DNA of 64,000 nt from Cyanobacteria bacterium FACHB-63 (GTDB lineage: Bacteria; Cyanobacteriota; Cyanobacteriia; Leptolyngbyales; Leptolyngbyaceae): NCBI GenBank assembly GCA_014695255.1, contig JACJNX010000077.1:62001-126000 (forward strand). The letters are read 5' to 3'. Position 1 is the first letter of the stretch. Every line of letters starts with the position of its first letter. The position numbers and the translations under genes are program-made. Shown here one piece after another: positions 34,014 to 43,185 of the stretch. The notes under the pieces are model-generated. The model was not told the DNA's origin, did not search any database, and was given only the letters and a program-made list of their open reading frames with translations.

Positions 34014-35891
34014 GTGTCTGTTTCTTCCAATGACTCCAGCCCTTCGGCATTCTCGACGGAGCCAATCGAGTCTGAGCGCTCCGAAACCGTGACCGACCCT
34101 GACTTGCCCAATGTTGATCAGGTAACTTCCTTGCCTCTTCCTGAACCAGCCCCGCATCAACCTGAGTTTGATGGAGCAGCCAGAAGCGTCACGCGGCGGC
34201 GCAAAGCTCCAGAAATTTCGCATTCCAATAAAGCGTATCGTTGGAACCGGGAGAAATACTCACGGCAGCGCAGATTTATCGACATTTGGTCGTTCGTGCT
34301 GAAGTTGATGGGCGCACGCTGGCTGTACACGAAGCGCTGGAGCTACAAAGGCGGAATCAGCGACGCGAACAAAGCGGCTCGACGCAAATCCCTTGCAATC
34401 TGGATTCGAGAAACGCTGCTGGATTTAGGTCCAACTTTCATCAAAATTGGTCAGCTATTCTCAACGCGGGCAGATTTGTTTGCCAGTGAGTTTGTCGAGG
34501 AACTGTCTAAACTGCAAGATCGCGTACCTGCGTTCAGTTACGAACAGGTTGTTGCGATTATCGAGCAGGATTTGGGCAAATCGATCGAAGAACTCTATCG
34601 CAGTTTCGATCCGATTCCGCTTGCGGCAGCTAGCCTCGGTCAAGTGCATCGCGCTCAACTCCATTCTGGCGAAGAAGTCGTTGTAAAAGTGCAGCGTCCC
34701 GCATTAAAGCAGTTATTTGAAATCGACTTGCAAATCCTCAAGGGCATCACTCGCTACTTTCAGAATCATCCAGAGTGGGGCAAAGGACGCGATTGGATTG
34801 GCATTTACGAAGAATGCTGCAAAATTCTGTGGGAAGAAATCGACTACCTCAACGAAGGACGTAACGCCGATACATTTCGCCGAAATTTCCGGGGTCACGA
34901 GTGGGTTCATGTGCCGCGAGTTTACTGGCGCTATGCTTCTCCGCGTGTTCTGACCCTGGAATATATGCCAGGAATTAAAATCAGCCATTACGACGCGCTG
35001 GAGGCAGCAGGACTCGATCGTAAACTCCTCGCCCAACTGGGAGCCAGAGCCTACCTGCACCAACTTCTCGACGATGGCTTCTTTCATGCCGATCCGCATC
35101 CTGGAAATATTGCGGTGAGTCCCGATGGTGCGCTAATTTTTTACGATTTTGGCATGATGGGACAAATCAAGCCGATTACCCGCGATCGCCTGCTTGATAC
35201 CTTTTTTGGAGTTGCCCAAAAAGATGGCGATCGTGTGGTGAAGTCGCTGATCGAACTGGGTGCGCTGGCTCCGACTGATGATATTGGTCCCGTGCGGCGA
35301 TCAGTTCAGTTCATGCTGGATCACTTCATGGATAAACCGTTTGAAGAACAATCGGTCAATGCCATCAGCGACGATTTGTATGAGATCGCCTATGATCAAC
35401 CCTTCCGGTTTCCTGCAACGTTTACCTTCGTCATGCGGGCATTCTCAACCTTAGAAGGAGTCGGCAAAGGACTCGACCCAGAATTTAACTTTATGGAGGT
35501 TGCAAAACCATTTGCAATGCAGCTTATGAGCAATGGAAATTCCCCAGACGGTGGGCTGTTAAACGAATTAAGTCGTCAAGCGGTACAAGTCAGCAGCACC
35601 GCATTCGGGCTACCGCGTCGAATTGAAGATACTCTCGACAAGCTAGAGCGCGGCGATTTGCGCGTCAGAGTCCGATCGACCGAAACCGACCGCATTTTGC
35701 GGCGAATCGGCGGCGTGAATATGGGGACAAACTACACACTATTAACCTGTGCGTTTACAATCTCCTCAACAATTTTATTGGTGAGTCAACTTTATTGGAT
35801 TGCCGGAATTGTCGCGATCGCTGCGGTAGTTAGCGGAATCGCTCTGATTCGATTGATGATGAAACTCGATCGATTTGATCGAATGCCTTAG
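34014..35891 (+). CDS. ABC1/AarF/UbiB-family atypical kinase
   Basis: The protein is about 625 residues. The family signatures are all present: IKIGQLFSTRADLF (KxGQ), the alanine-rich loop AAASLGQVHRA, the ATP lysine in VVVKVQRP, HADPHPGNI and FYDFGMMG. The C-terminus has two hydrophobic segments (about 575-615) for membrane attachment. ABC1/UbiB proteins support prenyl-quinone metabolism; cyanobacterial and plastid members are linked to plastoquinone and tocopherol homeostasis. The start is uncertain: no ATG opens the frame. The frame opens at TTG 34002 and GTG 34014; the GTG is used here. The first 70 residues are poorly conserved. Confidence 0.88.
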   Translation: MSVSSNDSSPSAFSTEPIESERSETVTDPDLPNVDQVTSLPLPEPAPHQPEFDGAARSVTRRRKAPEISHSNKAYRWNREKYSRQRRFIDIWSFVLKLMGARWLYTKRWSYKGGISDANKAARRKSLAIWIRETLLDLGPTFIKIGQLFSTRADLFASEFVEELSKLQDRVPAFSYEQVVAIIEQDLGKSIEELYRSFDPIPLAAASLGQVHRAQLHSGEEVVVKVQRPALKQLFEIDLQILKGITRYFQNHPEWGKGRDWIGIYEECCKILWEEIDYLNEGRNADTFRRNFRGHEWVHVPRVYWRYASPRVLTLEYMPGIKISHYDALEAAGLDRKLLAQLGARAYLHQLLDDGFFHADPHPGNIAVSPDGALIFYDFGMMGQIKPITRDRLLDTFFGVAQKDGDRVVKSLIELGALAPTDDIGPVRRSVQFMLDHFMDKPFEEQSVNAISDDLYEIAYDQPFRFPATFTFVMRAFSTLEGVGKGLDPEFNFMEVAKPFAMQLMSNGNSPDGGLLNELSRQAVQVSSTAFGLPRRIEDTLDKLERGDLRVRVRSTETDRILRRIGGVNMGTNYTLLTCAFTISSTILLVSQLYWIAGIVAIAAVVSGIALIRLMMKLDRFDRMP

Positions 35892-35985
35892 AGGAATGGT
35901 GTGTTTGTGGGGCGAGGTGTGAATACTTAGATTCAGAGTAAATTTAACTTAGCTTCGACGCTTTTTACCCGATACGCTGAACACC

Positions 35986-36711
35986 ATGAAACGCTTCTTT
36001 ACCGCAGGGATGACTGATACCGGACTGATCCGATCCGTCAACCAAGACGCTTATTCTGTCGATCCAGATGAGCGATTTTTCATTGTCGCTGATGGTATGG
36101 GCGGACACGCAGGCGGGCAAGAAGCCAGTCGCATCGCGATCGAAACCATGCAAGCGGTTCTGACGCAGCAGTGGGAAACAGATCTCGATTCGGAAACGTT
36201 GTTGCAGCAAGCAGTCTTAGAGGCGAATCAAGCCATTCTCAAGGATCAGCGTCTCCACCCGGAACGATCAGATATGGGAACTACGGCAGTTGCGGTGATT
36301 TTCCGAGATGAGCAGCCGCTTTATACCCATATTGGAGATTCGCGACTCTATCGACTGCGAGGAGCCAAACTCGAACAAATCACCGAAGACCATACGTGGG
36401 TCGCAAGAGCAATGCGCCTCGGTGAAATTACGCCGGATCAAGCGCGAGTCCATCCCATGCGCCATGTTCTAGCTCAATGTTTGGGACGACCTGAATTAGA
36501 AACCGTAGAAGTACGATCGCTCTCTGTGCAGTCGGGCGATCGTTTGCTGCTTTGTAGCGACGGACTCACGGAAGAACTCTCCGATCAACTCATCGCCAAT
36601 CATCTGAAATCGATTCGAGCCTGCGAAAAGGCAGCTACTGCGTTGATTAATGCAGCAAAAGATCGAGGTGGACGAGACAACATCACGGTAGTGATTGTTG
36701 CAATTCCATAA
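35986..36711 (+). CDS. PP2C-type Ser/Thr protein phosphatase (Stp1/PphA-like)
   Basis: The 241-residue single-domain PP2C has all metal-binding motifs: RSVNQDAY, VADGMGGHAGG, THIGDSRLY, LLCSDGLT and GGRDNITVV. This short bacterial form (Stp1, PrpC, PphA) dephosphorylates Ser/Thr kinases and their targets; Synechocystis PphA acts on PII. The gene lies about 95 bases after the ABC1 kinase gene and 2.5 kb from the pseudokinase. A functional link is possible but unproven. Catalytic residues complete. Confidence 0.93.
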   Translation: MKRFFTAGMTDTGLIRSVNQDAYSVDPDERFFIVADGMGGHAGGQEASRIAIETMQAVLTQQWETDLDSETLLQQAVLEANQAILKDQRLHPERSDMGTTAVAVIFRDEQPLYTHIGDSRLYRLRGAKLEQITEDHTWVARAMRLGEITPDQARVHPMRHVLAQCLGRPELETVEVRSLSVQSGDRLLLCSDGLTEELSDQLIANHLKSIRACEKAATALINAAKDRGGRDNITVVIVAIP

Positions 36712-36852
36712 TTTGAGCTTGCCCTATCACCATCACTCCAAAGTTAGATTCTGCCAATCTGTGTACGAGACCGTACAGACAGAAATTGACGCTGCCCGAT
36801 ACCGTAGCCTTTAGCGAATGCATGCAGCGAGAGTATTTACTCTGCCTGGACT

Positions 36853-37278
36853 ATGGCTCTTTCTCCTCAGCGGGTTCAACTGATTGGCTCAAAATCTTAC
36901 ATGGATACCTTTCCCCTAAAAGCCCTGCGGATCTTAGTCGTAGATGATGATCAAGATTCGCGAGAAATGATGATCGCGGCGCTTGAAGCAGAAGGAGCAG
37001 AAGTCATGGCGGCTGAATCTGTCCAGACAGCCTTGATTACCTTATCGACCTGGCAACCCAATCTTCTCATTAGCGACATTCGGATGCCTGATGCGGACGG
37101 ATATAGCTTTCTCAAGGCATTACGATCTCAATCAATTACCATCCCTGCGATCGCGGTCACTGCATTCGCTCGCGAAGACGATCGCCAAGAAGCCCTCGCC
37201 GCCGGATATCAATCACACCTATCGAAGCCCATTGATCTCGAACTGCTTTACAGCACGATCGCTAAGCTGATTCGGTAG
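36853..37278 (+). CDS. single-domain response regulator
   Basis: The protein is a receiver domain only: VVDDDQDSRE acidic pair, phospho-aspartate in LLISDIRMPDADGY, T in AIAVTAFA and K in HLSKPIDLE. There is no output domain, so it acts as a phosphate relay or by protein contact. It closely resembles the C-terminal receiver of the hybrid kinase at 720-3050 (SDIGMPDIDGY, HLSKPI). An alternative start MDTFPLKALRI at 36901 removes 16 non-conserved residues. No kinase is adjacent. Confidence 0.88.
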   Translation: MALSPQRVQLIGSKSYMDTFPLKALRILVVDDDQDSREMMIAALEAEGAEVMAAESVQTALITLSTWQPNLLISDIRMPDADGYSFLKALRSQSITIPAIAVTAFAREDDRQEALAAGYQSHLSKPIDLELLYSTIAKLIR

Positions 37279-37499
37279 TCTGATGCTGGGTGTCGCATTT
37301 GCGACCAAAAGGAATAGGCTAAATCTCGGCTAGTTCCTCAACTCTGCCTATCTATAGAGAGGCTAGAGAGATAGATACGATACGATAACGGTCATATTCA
37401 CTGAAGCAAATTTTTTATAGACAACAGGCGTGAGACGCTAGCATTTTAGCTTCCTCTTTTGAGCTACCGTCTAATCGTCTCTTGTTGATCAATTTACCC

Positions 37500-38276
37500 A
37501 TGACTAGAGATTTCACCGATTCTGTAGCTCCAGATGTCCAACGGGCAACCAGTCTACGGTGGCTCCTGCAAGCCATGTCTCCGCCCTGCAACCAACTCCT
37601 AACCGCACTTCCTTCAGGCGATTACGAGCGTCTGACCCTACTTCTAGAACCCGTTACCCTGTCCTTGGGACAAGTTCTTTATGAACCGAACCAATCCATT
37701 GAGTACGCCTACTTTCCCACCACCGCTGTTATTTCCCACTTGAATGTGATGGAGGGTGGGCGAGAAGTCGAAACTGTGACGATCGGGAACGAAGGAATGA
37801 TTGGTGTTCCGATTATCCTGGGGACTGATCACATTCCGATGCGAGCGATCGTTCAAATTCCTGGGACGGCGCTTCGTGTTTCTGCAAAAGCCATTCAAGC
37901 TGAACTCAGTGTGAGTCGATCGCTGCAATTTCTCCTGCTGCGCTACATTCAGACGCTGATGAATCAAATTGCCCAAAATCTCGCCTGCACTCAACTGCAT
38001 TCGAGCCAAGAGCGCTGCTGTTATTTGTTGCTATTAACGCATGATCGCATGGGACAGCCAATCTTGCCGCTTACCCATGACCTACTTTCCCGAATGGTGG
38101 GAGTGCGGCGCGATCGCATCGGCGAAATTATTGACACGCTAGAACGGGCTGGATTAATTCAGCATCAGCGCGGTCGTTTGACCCTTTTGGATCGATCAGG
38201 CTTAGAATCTGCGGCGTGTGAATGCTACCGGATTTTACGATCGCAGTTCGACCAACCGTTTGAGGAGTTGCACTAA
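37500..38276 (+). CDS. Crp/Fnr-family transcriptional regulator (first of tandem pair)
   Basis: The protein is 258 residues from MTRDFTDSVAPD; a TTG six codons earlier is the other option. The cyclic-nucleotide-binding fold (about 35-160, GQVLYEPNQSIEYAYFPTTA) lacks the canonical phosphate-binding FGE...R(S/T)A cassette and instead has TIGNEGMIGVP. It probably does not bind cAMP in the usual way. The C-terminal winged helix (about 195-240, LLSRMVGVRRDRIGEIIDTL) is intact. It is followed by a paralogue. Confidence 0.87.
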   Translation: MTRDFTDSVAPDVQRATSLRWLLQAMSPPCNQLLTALPSGDYERLTLLLEPVTLSLGQVLYEPNQSIEYAYFPTTAVISHLNVMEGGREVETVTIGNEGMIGVPIILGTDHIPMRAIVQIPGTALRVSAKAIQAELSVSRSLQFLLLRYIQTLMNQIAQNLACTQLHSSQERCCYLLLLTHDRMGQPILPLTHDLLSRMVGVRRDRIGEIIDTLERAGLIQHQRGRLTLLDRSGLESAACECYRILRSQFDQPFEELH

Positions 38277-38393
38277 ACCGCCCTGATCCTATGTACGGTA
38301 AGGGACAGACAACGGTGACACAAGACTTATACCTTAGAAACCGCATTCGGATTGCGGTCTGAGTGGTTCTGTGTCGCGGGTCTGTTGGCTTTC

Positions 38394-39125
38394 ATGCCTC
38401 AAAATCGTTCTCGTCCTACTCAAAATAAACTCCTGCGCGCTCTGTCTCAAGCAGAGTACGAGCAACTGTCGCCGCACTTAGAGTTTGTCACACTGCCATT
38501 CAAGCACGTCTTGTATGAGCCGCATCAGCCTGTCGATTATGTGTATTTCCTCAATCACGGTGTGATTTCAATGGTGACGATTACCGAAGAGGGAGAGACG
38601 GTCGAAGCAGCGACGATCGGCAACGAGGGCATGGTAGGCATTCATGTTTTGCTGGGGGTGGGTCAACTTTCGCTGCAAGCGATCGCGCAGGTAGCAGGCG
38701 ATGGAATGCGGATGCGAGTGGATGCGTTTCGTCGAGTCGTCACACCAGACACTCGATTGTATGAGCTACTGTTGCGCTACATTCAGGCGTTAATCAGCCA
38801 ACTGTCTCAGACGGTCGCCTGTAATCGTTTACATTCGGTTGAGGAGCGCTGTTGTCGCTGGCTGCTGATGTGTCACGATCGGGTTCCAACCGATGAGTTT
38901 TTTCTCACTCAAGAATTGCTGTCTCAGATGCTGGGAGTGCGTCGTGCCAGTGTCAGCGTCGTTGCAGCGATTTTGCAAAAAGCTGGATTAATCACCTACA
39001 GTCGCGGCAGAATTCGGATTCTCGATCGTCCGGGACTCGAATCTGCCTCTTGCGAGTGTTATCACTTAGTCAAGATTGAATTTGATCGATTGCTAGGCGA
39101 CGAGCTAAGAGCTGCGGAAGATTAA
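38394..39125 (+). CDS. Crp/Fnr-family transcriptional regulator (second of tandem pair)
   Basis: The 243-residue protein parallels the preceding gene throughout: GVISMVTITEEGE, TIGNEGMVGIHVLLG, LLRYIQALISQLSQTVACN and the helix-turn-helix LLSQMLGVRRASVSVVAAIL. The phosphate-binding arginine is again missing. The pair looks like a local duplication that has diverged. The open frame extends 14 codons upstream by a TTG; the ATG at 38394 fits the alignment with the paralogue better. Target genes unknown; adjacent metK is a candidate only by position. Confidence 0.86.
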   Translation: MPQNRSRPTQNKLLRALSQAEYEQLSPHLEFVTLPFKHVLYEPHQPVDYVYFLNHGVISMVTITEEGETVEAATIGNEGMVGIHVLLGVGQLSLQAIAQVAGDGMRMRVDAFRRVVTPDTRLYELLLRYIQALISQLSQTVACNRLHSVEERCCRWLLMCHDRVPTDEFFLTQELLSQMLGVRRASVSVVAAILQKAGLITYSRGRIRILDRPGLESASCECYHLVKIEFDRLLGDELRAAED

Positions 39126-39432
39126 ACGGTAAAAACCGAAATAATTCGGCAGAACTTCAAAGACTCGATAAAGATTTCTCCGTGAAATAGTCGAGGTATC
39201 CGTAAGATTGCTAGGATGCCCCCACGGAGATTAGAACTATCATGTCAGAGCACAGCGCTTGAGAGAGTGCAGTCCCTCCGGGCAGCATTTGTTTGAAAGT
39301 AGAGAAAGAAGTTTTCGCTTGCGTTAATCTCTATCTCGCGTTCAGACCTCCTTCCCAAAGCTGAGTGATATAATTCCCGCACCTGTATTCAGGATGACCG
39401 TTTCACACCTTTAGATAGAAAGGAGATTGCCC
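39126..39432. other. upstream region of metK
   Basis: This 307-base gap has small palindromes just after the regulator stop (CGGTAAAAACCG, CCGAAATAATTCGG). A TATAAT -10 box lies at 39369-39374 and a strong AAAGGAGA ribosome binding site at about 39419-39426. I searched by eye for a SAM-binding riboswitch ahead of metK and did not recognise one. Confidence 0.5.
39369..39374 (+). promoter_or_regulatory. putative -10 box for metK
   Basis: A perfect TATAAT sits about 60 bases before the metK start. No convincing -35 is seen 16-18 bases upstream. Confidence 0.45.
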
Positions 39433-40689
39433 TTGTCCCGTCGTTATTTTTTTACGTCTGAGTCTGTCACTGAAGGACATCCAGACAAGATTTGCGACCA
39501 GATTTCTGACACGATTTTAGATGCACTTCTAAGCCAAGATCCGAGCAGTCGGGTTGCGGCTGAAGTAGTTGTCAACACTGGGTTGGTTCTCATTACAGGT
39601 GAGATCACCACCCAAGCCAATGTCAACTACATCGATCTTGCCCGCAAGAAAATCGCAGAAATCGGTTATACCGGAGCCGAAAACGGATTCAGCGCCAATA
39701 GCTGCGCTGTGATGATCGCGCTTGATGAACAATCCCCGGACATCGCTCAAGGCGTTGACACCGCACAAGAAAGCCGCGAACATCTCAGCTCTGAAGCGCT
39801 CGATGCGATCGGGGCTGGCGACCAAGGCATTATGTTTGGGTTTGCCTGCAACGAAACGCCGGAATTCATGCCGCTTCCAATTTGTTTAGCACACCGGATT
39901 TCTCGTAAGCTTGCCGCCGTTCGCAAAACGGGTCAACTGCCCTATCTGCGTCCCGACGGTAAGACTCAAGTGACCATTCTTTATGAAGACAATCGACCCG
40001 TTGGTATCGATACGATCTTAGTTTCGACGCAACACACCGCAACGATCGGGGAGATTACCGATGAGTCTGCGATCCAAGAGAAGATTAAAGCAGATCTCTG
40101 GGCACTCGTGGTAGAGCCTTGCTTTGCTGATATCGACGTGAAGCCTGACGACAGCACTCGATTCTTGGTGAATCCCACAGGCAAATTTGTCATTGGTGGA
40201 CCTCAAGGCGATTCTGGCTTGACCGGGCGGAAAATTATCGTCGATACCTACGGTGGCTATTCGCGTCATGGCGGCGGTGCATTCTCTGGAAAAGATCCCA
40301 CCAAAGTCGATCGCAGTGCGGCGTATGCAGCACGGTATGCCGCGAAAAACATCGTTGCCGCAGGTTTAGCTGACAAGTGCGAAGTTCAGTTAAGCTATGC
40401 GATCGGTGTGGCGCGTCCTGTCAGCATTATGATCGAAACCTTCGGCACTGGAAAGGTAAGCGATGAAGTCTTGCTGTCATTAGTGCAGGAGAATTTTGAT
40501 CTGCGTCCAGCAGGCATTATTCAAGCGTTCGGCTTGCGGACGCTTCCCGGAGAGCGTGGTGGTCGTTTCTACCAAGATGTTGCCGCATACGGTCATTTTG
40601 GTCGTCCTGATCTCGAACTGCCTTGGGAGCAAACGGATAAGGCTGCACTGTTAAAGGAAGCTGCTTTATCGACGACCGCAATTAGCTAA
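39433..40689 (+). CDS. metK: S-adenosylmethionine synthetase
   Basis: The 418-residue enzyme converts methionine and ATP to SAM. The family motifs are [23 protein letters not shown] and [16 protein letters not shown]. The TTG at 39433 (reading [11 protein letters not shown]) is placed 7-8 bases after AGGAG and matches family starts; the TTG at 39427 is too close to the ribosome binding site. No ATG is available. A strong terminator follows, so it is monocistronic. Confidence 0.95.
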   Translation: MSRRYFFTSESVTEGHPDKICDQISDTILDALLSQDPSSRVAAEVVVNTGLVLITGEITTQANVNYIDLARKKIAEIGYTGAENGFSANSCAVMIALDEQSPDIAQGVDTAQESREHLSSEALDAIGAGDQGIMFGFACNETPEFMPLPICLAHRISRKLAAVRKTGQLPYLRPDGKTQVTILYEDNRPVGIDTILVSTQHTATIGEITDESAIQEKIKADLWALVVEPCFADIDVKPDDSTRFLVNPTGKFVIGGPQGDSGLTGRKIIVDTYGGYSRHGGGAFSGKDPTKVDRSAAYAARYAAKNIVAAGLADKCEVQLSYAIGVARPVSIMIETFGTGKVSDEVLLSLVQENFDLRPAGIIQAFGLRTLPGERGGRFYQDVAAYGHFGRPDLELPWEQTDKAALLKEAALSTTAIS

Positions 40690-40706
40690 AAGGCTCGATT
40701 CGATCT

Positions 40707-40746
40707 GCCCCCAAGAGACTGCTCTCTCTGGGGGCTATTTTTTGTT
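40707..40746 (+). terminator. rho-independent terminator after metK
   Basis: The arms GCCCCC and GGGGGC (40707-40735), extended by AGAG/CTCT pairing, are followed by TATTTTTT. Confidence 0.88.
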
Positions 40747-40876
40747 CTAAGCTGAAATTCTGATGGAAACTGCACAATTTAACAGAATTTACGATCGTCC
40801 CCTTGTTTCTTTGGTAGGAGTCTTCCCTTAAAATTAAGGCGGAATTGCACTGTGAAAAAGCGTAAATATTAGCCCT

Positions 40877-41836
40877 ATGAGAATTCTTGCCCTCGTTCCT
40901 GGTGGAATAGGCGATCAAATCCTATTTTTTCCAACCTTAGACGATCTAAGAGCGACCTATCCCAATGCTCAAATCGATGTTGTTGTTGAGCCAAGAGCGA
41001 AGGCAGCCTACCGCATTTCTAAATCAGTTGACGACACCATTCTGTTCGACTTTAAAGGCAGGAACAGCCTGTCAGACTGGAGTAATTTGCTGGGAGTGCT
41101 GCGCGATCGCGAATACGATATCGCAATTTCTCTCGGTCAGCGTCGGGGAATCGGCTTTCTGCTGTGGCTGAGTGGCATTGAAACTCGTGTTGGATATGAC
41201 AGCAGCGCTAAAACCTTTTTTACAAGAACCGTTCCACTTAATCAAAAACAGTATGCGGCGGCGATGTATCACGACTTGCTGAAGGGCATAGGCATCGATC
41301 GTCCCCTCTCTGACATTGCTGTTAGCGTTCCCGTCAAAGATTTGGAGTGGGCGGATGCTGAACGCAAACGGCTTGGGCTGCAAGATGGCGGATACGTTTT
41401 GATTCATCCCGGAGCAAGCCAACTTTCTCAGCGTAAGGGAATCGACAAGATTTATCCGGCTGAAAACTGGAAAACAATTATCCAGGACTTTCAGCAGAAG
41501 CAGCCAGAGTTGCCGATCGTTCTAATCAAAGGCGAGGAAGATGAAGCGATCGTCGCTCAGTTAGCTACACTATGCCCTGGAATTAAGGTGACTGCGCCCG
41601 AAAATGTCGGGCAACTGGTTGCACTGGTGGCAGGGGCAAGCTTGATGCTTTGTACCGATAGCGCACCGATGCACACTGCGATCGCGGCTCAAACGTTTAC
41701 CTTGGCATTGTTTGGCGCAACTGACCCAGAGAAACTTTTACCCAAGAGCGATCGAGTGACAGCGATCAAATCTCCAACGGGCAGAATGGCAGATATTTCA
41801 CCGCAAATGGTACTCGATCGCGTTTGGGGCGGTTAG
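40877..41836 (+). CDS. glycosyltransferase family 9 (heptosyltransferase-like)
   Basis: The 319-residue GT9 protein shows the N-terminal LVPGGIGDQILFFPTL, the VLIHPGASQLSQRKG central motif and the acceptor/donor region LCTDSAPMHTAIAAQTF. GT9 enzymes add ADP-heptose or related sugars to the lipopolysaccharide core or other acceptors. Cyanobacterial lipopolysaccharide often lacks heptose, so the donor is uncertain. The stop overlaps the end of the convergent pentapeptide gene by 4 bases. Confidence 0.87.
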   Translation: MRILALVPGGIGDQILFFPTLDDLRATYPNAQIDVVVEPRAKAAYRISKSVDDTILFDFKGRNSLSDWSNLLGVLRDREYDIAISLGQRRGIGFLLWLSGIETRVGYDSSAKTFFTRTVPLNQKQYAAAMYHDLLKGIGIDRPLSDIAVSVPVKDLEWADAERKRLGLQDGGYVLIHPGASQLSQRKGIDKIYPAENWKTIIQDFQQKQPELPIVLIKGEEDEAIVAQLATLCPGIKVTAPENVGQLVALVAGASLMLCTDSAPMHTAIAAQTFTLALFGATDPEKLLPKSDRVTAIKSPTGRMADISPQMVLDRVWGG

Positions 41837-42267
41837 TATTCGCCACCCGCCGAAATGCCGCTACCGTAGATCTCTGCGTTTCTAATGTTGATGCCATTAA
41901 GAACTGCGCCGAGGGTTTGCGCGTTGATCAGGCTAGCACCAGATAGATTTGCATCGGTGAGGTTGGCATAATCGAGGGTGGCATTGCTCAGATAAGCAGT
42001 CGTGAGATTTGTGTTTTTCAAATTCGCGCCTGTTAAATCTGCACCCTCAAGGTTCGCGCCTGTAAGATTTGCGCCTTCAAGATTGGCGTTTCGCAAATCA
42101 GCACCCAACACATGGATTTCTTTCAAGTCTGCGCCCGCAAGATTACATCCGGAACATTCACCAGTCGTAATCAGTCGTTGAACATGTTGAGGGTCGGCTG
42201 CTTTTCCTGGTGTTGCAATCGAGACGACAGCGAGACAGGCGAGTGTAATTCCAACTTTTGCAAACAT
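41833..42267 (-). CDS. secreted pentapeptide-repeat protein
   Basis: The protein is 144 residues from MFAKVGITLACLAVV, with a signal peptide likely cleaved after TPGKA. Two cysteines (ECSGCNLAG) are followed by about 16 A(D/N)LxX repeats (ADLRNANLEGANLTG and so on). These should form a right-handed quadrilateral beta-helix in the periplasm or thylakoid lumen. Lumenal pentapeptide proteins with a CxxC start are common in cyanobacteria; function unknown. The open frame begins five codons earlier. Confidence 0.85.
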   Translation of the reverse strand: MFAKVGITLACLAVVSIATPGKAADPQHVQRLITTGECSGCNLAGADLKEIHVLGADLRNANLEGANLTGANLEGADLTGANLKNTNLTTAYLSNATLDYANLTDANLSGASLINAQTLGAVLNGINIRNAEIYGSGISAGGEY

Positions 42268-42631
42268 AAAAGTATTCTCCAAGAATTGAGTGGAGCGAGT
42301 CTATCAACAAGGTAGAATAGCGGTCTTATTTATTACTTCAAGCGTAGGCAAACCGATTCCAGAAAACCTCATTCTCTGGATGTCATTCGATCGGATGAAT
42401 TCTGAAAAAAGCACGAGCACTCTGGTTGAGGCAAGAAGAATTCTAAGTTTTGTTGAAGCTTTTAAGAATTCATGCTTACCTTTATTTTGGCAAACTTTTT
42501 CTGCGATGGTAAAATCCCTCAGCTTGTTCTAACAATTGAAAGTGCAGTGAAAACAACACTATGACACTCATAAATTTGATAAAATGTAACATTAGTATTA
42601 ATGGTGTTACGCTCAGCAGTTAGGAGACCTC
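42268..42631. other. AT-rich divergent intergenic region
   Basis: This 364-base gap lies between the pentapeptide gene and a conserved hypothetical gene. A possible rightward promoter is TTGAAA (42536-42541), 17 bases, CTATGA (42559-42564). No convincing small gene: the open frame at 42290-42532 has no coding character. Confidence 0.45.
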
Positions 42632-43045
42632 ATGACCGGATTCATCCGAGGATTATTTTCAAAATCCAAATCGAACGAGACAGAAGCACCCGTAGAACGT
42701 CCAAAGAAAGAGAAAGCCGAGCGTCCGAAAAAAGAAAGTGCTGCTTTCTTTCTAGAGGCTACCGAAGCTCAGACGTTTGGCAATTCGGAGTATATGAAGG
42801 CATCTAAAAAGATTCGACGGACTTTCCCTAAGACCGTAGACAGTCCAGACGAGAAGGAATACATCCAAGAGCTTTCTGCAATGGGCCGCGTGACTCCGGG
42901 TAAAGCCAAAGTAGAAATTGTTGATCCGAAGCAAGAAGCTAAATTGACTCCGACTGCTCCGATCGAGGATGCGGCGGCTCAACGTCGAAAAGCTGCGTCG
43001 GATATGGATATGTTCCGCAAGATGGCGAAGGATATTCGTAAATAG
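42632..43045 (+). CDS. conserved hypothetical, lysine-rich
   Basis: The 137-residue soluble protein starts with a basic GFIRGLFSKSKS. A low-complexity lysine/glutamate stretch with ERPKKE repeats follows (about 25-40). The C-terminal half is more conserved-looking (SEYMKASKKIRRTFPKTVD, MDMFRKMAKDIRK). I do not recognise a domain. The start is supported by TTAGGAG upstream and a terminator follows, so it is a real, single-gene unit. Confidence 0.7.
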   Translation: MTGFIRGLFSKSKSNETEAPVERPKKEKAERPKKESAAFFLEATEAQTFGNSEYMKASKKIRRTFPKTVDSPDEKEYIQELSAMGRVTPGKAKVEIVDPKQEAKLTPTAPIEDAAAQRRKAASDMDMFRKMAKDIRK

Positions 43046-43067
43046 TTCGTCTGCTTGTGGTGCTATC

Positions 43068-43102
43068 GTCTTCAGTTTCCTTGCGAAGCTGAAGACTTTT
43101 TA
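43068..43102 (+). terminator. rho-independent terminator
   Basis: GTCTTCAG (43068-43075) pairs with CTGAAGAC (43089-43096) around a 13-base loop and is followed by TTTTTA. It ends the hypothetical gene at 42632. Confidence 0.85.
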
Positions 43103-43185
43103 TTGTTTGGCGATCGTTGATCCAATCAAGATAGATCCATTTTCCTGGTAGATTGAGCGATGTATAGTGCTTAGAGGCAGGGAAA

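Noticed and set aside
39126-39432. SAM riboswitch upstream of metK
   Set aside because: No recognisable SAM-I/II/III/IV core motifs; only a -10 box and a ribosome binding site could be supported.
42290-42532. An 80-codon open frame upstream of the conserved hypothetical
   Set aside because: No family resemblance and a poor start; probably chance.
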